This document shows positions 5,410-8,458 of a stretch of DNA of 8,458 nucleotides, piece after piece. The stretch's first letter is position 1. Every line of letters starts with the position of its first letter. Both the position numbers and the translations under genes were made by a program. Origin of the DNA: Chloroflexota bacterium (lineage in GTDB: Bacteria > Chloroflexota > Limnocylindria > P2-11E); NCBI GenBank assembly GCA_005883775.1, contig VBEU01000183.1:1-8458 (forward strand), in the 5' to 3' direction. Under the pieces are notes generated by a model that was not told the DNA's origin, did not search any database, and saw only the letters and a program-made list of their open reading frames with translations.

Positions 5410-6554
5410 TGCCCGGGGAACGCATCCTCTTCGTCGACGACGAGGAGCAGATACGGAAGCTGCTTTCGACCTGGCTGGCGCGGCACGGCTACGACGTCAG
5501 CGTGGCCAACGACGGTTGGGAGGCCTTGAAGGCGATCCGCGCCAAAGCGCCCGAGCTCGTTATCACCGACGTGAACATGCCGAACATGAATGGTCTCGAG
5601 CTCACGAGGAGGATGCGGGCGGACCACCGCACGGCACGGATCCCGGTGATCATGCTGTCGGCGCGCAAGCAGGCCGATGATGTCCTCACCGGATACGCGG
5701 AAGGGGCCGACGAGTACGTCCCCAAGCCGGTCGAGATGGCGGTTCTCGAAGCGAAGATCGAAGTCCTGATCAAACGGTTTCGCACCACGAAGGGCGACGC
5801 CGTCGCCAAGCGCGGGGGGAACGTGATCCTGTTCGTGCACGGCAAGGGCGGAGTCGGCTGCACGACACTCGCGGTGAACGCGGCCGTCGCGCTCGCCGCG
5901 ACGACGATCTATCGCGTCACACTGCTCGACCTGAACCTCGAGTTCGGCAACGCCCCGATGCTGATGAATCTCAACTCTGCCCACACGCTCGCCGACCTCG
6001 CCGAAAATGCTCACGAGCAGCTGGACGAGACGACCTTCGCCAGCTACCTGGAGCAGGACCGAAGCGGCGTCCGCGTTCTCGCCGGTTGCGACCTGCCGGA
6101 ACGAGCCGAGCTCGTCAGCGTGCCGGCCGTGCAGCAGGCCGTCGATCATCTTCAGAAGCAGTCCGATTACGTCGTCGTCGATGCTCCGGCGAGCTTCTCG
6201 CAGCACGTCCTCTCCGTGCTCGACGTGGCCGACGCCGCCGTGATCGTGACGGCCGCGCACCTCCCCTCGCTGAAGGCGACGAAGCAGGCGCTCGAAGTCC
6301 TCGAAAAGCTCTCCTTCCCGCAGGAGCGCACCGTGCTGGTCGTGAATCGCACGAGCGCCTCCGGGGTCGAGATGGACCACGTCTCGCGGTTCTTCAACCG
6401 GAAGCCCGACATCGTCGTCCCGTACACCGAGGCCTGCGACGACGCCGCGGACCGGGGCCGTCCGCTCGCCGTCCTTCATCCCGACAGCGCGGCGTCGAAG
6501 ATGATCCGGGACCTCGCGGCGCGGATCGCCGTCGCGGCACCCGCGGGCAGGTAA
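5409..6554 (+). CDS. Receiver domain fused to CpaE/TadZ-type MinD/ParA ATPase
   Basis: From GTG 5409 this gives 381 residues. The GTG shares a base with the previous stop (TAGTG), and the receiver fold begins at once (RILFVDDEEQ). A start at 5319 would add residues read out of frame through the preceding receiver gene. The receiver at 1-122 has D10/D11, phosphoacceptor D54, S84 and K106, all consistent with phosphorylation. A short linker leads to the ATPase (about 137-377). Its deviant Walker A GKGGVGCTT (145-153) keeps the signature lysine K146, but the usual P-loop lysine is C151. The Walker A' segment reads LLDLNLEFGN, with N176 where ParA/MinD often have Asp. Walker B is YVVVDAP (254-260). 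The Cys/Ser variant P-loop and the DLxLxFG pattern are typical of CpaE/TadZ, which position Tad pilus machinery. No Tad genes are nearby, so the role here is inferred to be phosphorylation-controlled positioning or partitioning. Confidence 0.9.
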   Translation: MPGERILFVDDEEQIRKLLSTWLARHGYDVSVANDGWEALKAIRAKAPELVITDVNMPNMNGLELTRRMRADHRTARIPVIMLSARKQADDVLTGYAEGADEYVPKPVEMAVLEAKIEVLIKRFRTTKGDAVAKRGGNVILFVHGKGGVGCTTLAVNAAVALAATTIYRVTLLDLNLEFGNAPMLMNLNSAHTLADLAENAHEQLDETTFASYLEQDRSGVRVLAGCDLPERAELVSVPAVQQAVDHLQKQSDYVVVDAPASFSQHVLSVLDVADAAVIVTAAHLPSLKATKQALEVLEKLSFPQERTVLVVNRTSASGVEMDHVSRFFNRKPDIVVPYTEACDDAADRGRPLAVLHPDSAASKMIRDLAARIAVAAPAGR

Positions 6555-6592
6555 TCCCGGCCCCAGGCGCCGAGTGTGGAATGGTTCCCGCG

Positions 6593-7258
6593 CTATCTCG
6601 TGTAGCGCGCGCTCGACGGGCGGCGTCGTCGCCGCATTACAAGGAAGGCGATGGCGGCCGAGGTCGTCCCGACGATGGCCACGACCTCGGCCGACCTGGC
6701 GTCAGTCGCCGTCGACGGCAATGTCGTGATGGGAGGCGCGGTTGGAGTCGCAGCCGGCACCGCGGCTCCCATCACCATGCTGGCGATCGCGGTCCCGCTC
6801 GCGTCGATGCGGATCTCGAAGCACGCCGAGGTGGCTCGCTGCGGGAACGTGAACGCAAGATTCGGCGACGCCGCGAGTGCGATGCGAAGGCCGGGCGTCG
6901 TAGTCACGATGTCGATGACGGCGCCGCGCTGATCAGGGATCGCCGGGCTTAGTCCCAGGACCTCACCGCAGATCGGCGACGGCATGGCGATGAGCTCGAG
7001 TACGGGACCCGCCGTCGTGAGCGTCCGATTGATGCACATTGCCAGACCGACGGGTGACGCCGCTGGTAGGTGGTCGGATGCATGGAGCGCGAAGGTGGAC
7101 GTCCCGATCGTGACCGATCCGGCGACGCTGGCGCTCGGTGCGATGAAGACGCGAACCGTGCCGCACGTCGCGAGATAGGGCGGCTCAGCCGCAGCGGGAG
7201 TGGTGAGGAACGTGAGCGACACGAGAATCCCGGCGGAGAGCGGCAGGGACCGCCACAC
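6593..7258 (-). CDS. Secreted protein with LPSTA-type C-terminal sorting signal, unknown function
   Basis: A GTG at 7258 gives 221 residues. An upstream in-frame ATG at 7387 lies inside the trigger factor gene and would bury the signal peptide. The N-terminus is a clear signal peptide (MWRSLPL, hydrophobic core, cleavage after PAAA at about 24). The mature part is rich in Ala/Thr/Ser/Ile and probably beta. It has four cysteines (C32, C75, C97, C146), enough for two disulfides. A Pro/Thr/Ala linker (about 167-183) leads to LPSTA (180-184), a hydrophobic helix at about 191-208 and a run of five arginines. That is the order of a sortase substrate, although the motif is LPSTA rather than LPxTG. 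Simple C-terminal membrane anchoring is the alternative. The start is one base after the trigger factor stop, so translation is likely coupled. It converges with the ATPase gene, leaving 38 bases. I recognise no family. Confidence 0.75.
   Translation of the reverse strand: MWRSLPLSAGILVSLTFLTTPAAAEPPYLATCGTVRVFIAPSASVAGSVTIGTSTFALHASDHLPAASPVGLAMCINRTLTTAGPVLELIAMPSPICGEVLGLSPAIPDQRGAVIDIVTTTPGLRIALAASPNLAFTFPQRATSACFEIRIDASGTAIASMVMGAAVPAATPTAPPITTLPSTATDARSAEVVAIVGTTSAAIAFLVMRRRRRPSSARYTR
6707..6721 (-). other. LPSTA motif codons (possible sortase recognition site)
   Basis: These codons encode residues 180-184 of the secreted protein. The motif is followed within about seven residues by an 18-residue hydrophobic helix and RRRRR. 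The tripartite arrangement fits a cell-wall sorting signal; Ala instead of Gly at the fifth position makes it non-classical. No sortase gene is in the window. Confidence 0.4.
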
Positions 7259-7259
7259 G

Positions 7260-8458
7260 CTATTTCTTTTCGAGCATCGCGCGAAGGGCTTCGCGGCCCT
7301 GGGGCGTCGCATCTGACTTCTCGGGCACGATGATCTTCGGCTCCGCCGGCTTCGCAGGCGCGTCGCCGTGGAAGTCGAAGTCATCACCGCCCGCCTTCCT
7401 TATCGCCTCGCGCTCGGCGTCGGGAGAATCGAGCCCGACGAGCTTGTCGACCGTCTTCCGATTTCGGATGGACCGCGCAAGTGACGCGAGGACCGCCGGA
7501 GAGCGCAGGGCCTGAGGGTCGACCTGCGCGAGCGGGGACATCGCGGCCTGCGCGGCGAGCTCGTCGCCCGAAACGGTGATGCCCTCCTTCCGCGCGATCG
7601 CGTCGAGCACCAAGAGTGACTTCGCGCGCCGCTCGGCCACCGGACGCCACTCCTTCCGGATGTCGTCCTCGGTCTTTCGCGCCTGGAGCAGGAACTTCTC
7701 CCAGCTCAGACCCTCCTGCTTGATGCGCGCTTTCAGGTCGGTCACGAGATGCTCGAGCTCGTCCTCGACCAGTAATTCGGGGACCTCGACGGTGGACGTC
7801 GCCATCGCGTGTTCCACCGCTTTGTCGGCCGCGTCGTCGCGCGCCTCGTGGAAGGCGGCATGCGCAAGCTCGTTGCGGACCGCTTTTCTCAAGTCTGCGA
7901 TGTCCGCGACCCCGACGGTCTTCGCGAACTCGTCGTCAAGCTCCGGCAAGACCTTTTCGGCGACCTGCGATGGCCGAATGCTGAACGTCCCTGTCTTTCC
8001 GGCGAGGTCGCTCTCGCTCGCGTCGTTCGGGAACGCGAGGTCCACCTTCTTCTCGTCGCCGACCTTCATGCCGACGAGCGCCTCACCAAGGCCGGCGATG
8101 CCGAGATCCTTCCCCGCCTCGATGTGCGCGTTGCGCGCGAACGGCGGCAAGGTCTTGCCTGGCACGGCCGCGTCGATGTCGACGGTGAGAATGTCTCCGG
8201 CCCGCGCCTCGCGGTCCACCGGCCGGAGCTGCGCGTGGGTGTCGCGCATCGAGGCGATCGTGCGCTCGATGTCTTCGTCGGTGGGCGGAGCGGCCTCGAC
8301 TTTCGCGCCATGGGCCAGGTAATCGCCGAGCTCGACGTCGGGACGCACGACCACCGTCGCGGTGTACCGGAGGGGCTCGCCTTCCTTGAGCTGCGTCAGC
8401 TTCGCATCCGGTCGATCGATCGGCTCGATGCCCTCCGCCTCGACGATCTCCCGATAGG
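7260..8458 (-). CDS. tig: Trigger factor (ribosome-associated chaperone), N-terminus beyond the window
   Basis: The frame is open from the stop at 7260-7262 to the right edge, giving 398 residues. It continues upstream of the internal GTG at 8354, where YREIVEAEGIEPIDRP and GEPLRYTATV match trigger factor, so that GTG is not the start. The end of the ribosome-binding domain is present (about 1-50); its GFRxGKxP signature should lie just outside. The FKBP-like prolyl isomerase domain spans about 78-167 (GDILTVDI, then GLGEALVGMKVGDEKKVDLAFP). The helical C-terminal chaperone arms follow from about 168. They end in a Pro/Lys/Asp-rich tail (about 355-385) and a short helix, REALRAMLEKK. The protein binds nascent chains at the ribosome exit tunnel. 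In many bacteria tig precedes clpP-clpX directly; here four genes lie between. The secreted-protein gene begins one base after the stop. Confidence 0.96.
   Translation of the reverse strand, partial: YREIVEAEGIEPIDRPDAKLTQLKEGEPLRYTATVVVRPDVELGDYLAHGAKVEAAPPTDEDIERTIASMRDTHAQLRPVDREARAGDILTVDIDAAVPGKTLPPFARNAHIEAGKDLGIAGLGEALVGMKVGDEKKVDLAFPNDASESDLAGKTGTFSIRPSQVAEKVLPELDDEFAKTVGVADIADLRKAVRNELAHAAFHEARDDAADKAVEHAMATSTVEVPELLVEDELEHLVTDLKARIKQEGLSWEKFLLQARKTEDDIRKEWRPVAERRAKSLLVLDAIARKEGITVSGDELAAQAAMSPLAQVDPQALRSPAVLASLARSIRNRKTVDKLVGLDSPDAEREAIRKAGGDDFDFHGDAPAKPAEPKIIVPEKSDATPQGREALRAMLEKK

Noticed and set aside
5406..6479. Long open frame (357 codons) on the minus strand
   Set aside because: It is antisense to the receiver-ATPase gene, with low-complexity Arg/Asp/Val/His content typical of a shadow.
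6555..6592. Possible bidirectional terminator between convergent genes
   Set aside because: Only a four-base stem (GGAA-TGG-TTCC) is present and there is no T-run on either strand.
7576..8322. Open frame of 248 codons on the plus strand
   Set aside because: It is antisense to trigger factor; the Ser/Arg-rich translation has no recognisable fold.
1..8458. CRISPR array, tRNA, rRNA, insertion sequence or long repeats
   Set aside because: No regularly spaced repeats, clover-leaf sequences, transposase motifs or terminal inverted repeats were seen by eye.

Overview
This is a GC-rich bacterial chromosomal window with dense coding, weak or coupled ribosome binding sites and many GTG/TTG starts. 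The trigger factor / ClpP / ClpX set, a sortase-like C-terminal signal, and a CpaE-type ATPase fused to a receiver point to a monoderm, high-GC lineage. Chloroflexota or a neighbouring phylum is my best guess, but that is an inference from style, not a demonstrated placement. I see no RNA gene, insertion sequence, CRISPR array, prophage or plasmid feature. No gene-free stretch exceeds 300 bases; the longest is the 164-base divergent region between clpP and the histidine kinase.

Layout, left to right. (1) 1-198, minus: the N-terminus of an unidentified two-helix membrane protein that runs off the left edge. (2) 314-616, plus: a small membrane protein whose reading frame extends upstream towards a strong Shine-Dalgarno. 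(3) 603-2828, minus: an operon clpP - clpX - cupin. ClpX is complete and canonical. ClpP has its Ser-His-Asp triad but lacks about 32 internal residues that normally carry the SPGG oxyanion loop. (4) 2993-6554, plus: a tightly overlapping three-gene signalling operon of a membrane GAF-GAF histidine kinase, a stand-alone CheY-like receiver, and a receiver fused to a CpaE/TadZ-type MinD/ParA ATPase. (5) 6593-8458, minus: trigger factor (N-terminus beyond the right edge), followed one base later by a secreted protein with an LPSTA-TM-Arg C-terminus.

How the genes fit together. Trigger factor, ClpP and ClpX form the well-known protein folding and degradation neighbourhood (tig-clpP-clpX in many bacteria). 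Here the block is split by the signalling operon and the secreted protein. The signalling operon looks like a self-contained phosphorelay in which the kinase would phosphorylate one or both receivers, so phosphorylation may control a CpaE-like positioning ATPase. No Tad pilus genes are visible in the window.

The most unusual item is the internally shortened ClpP. It needs checking as a real variant versus an assembly or strain deletion.
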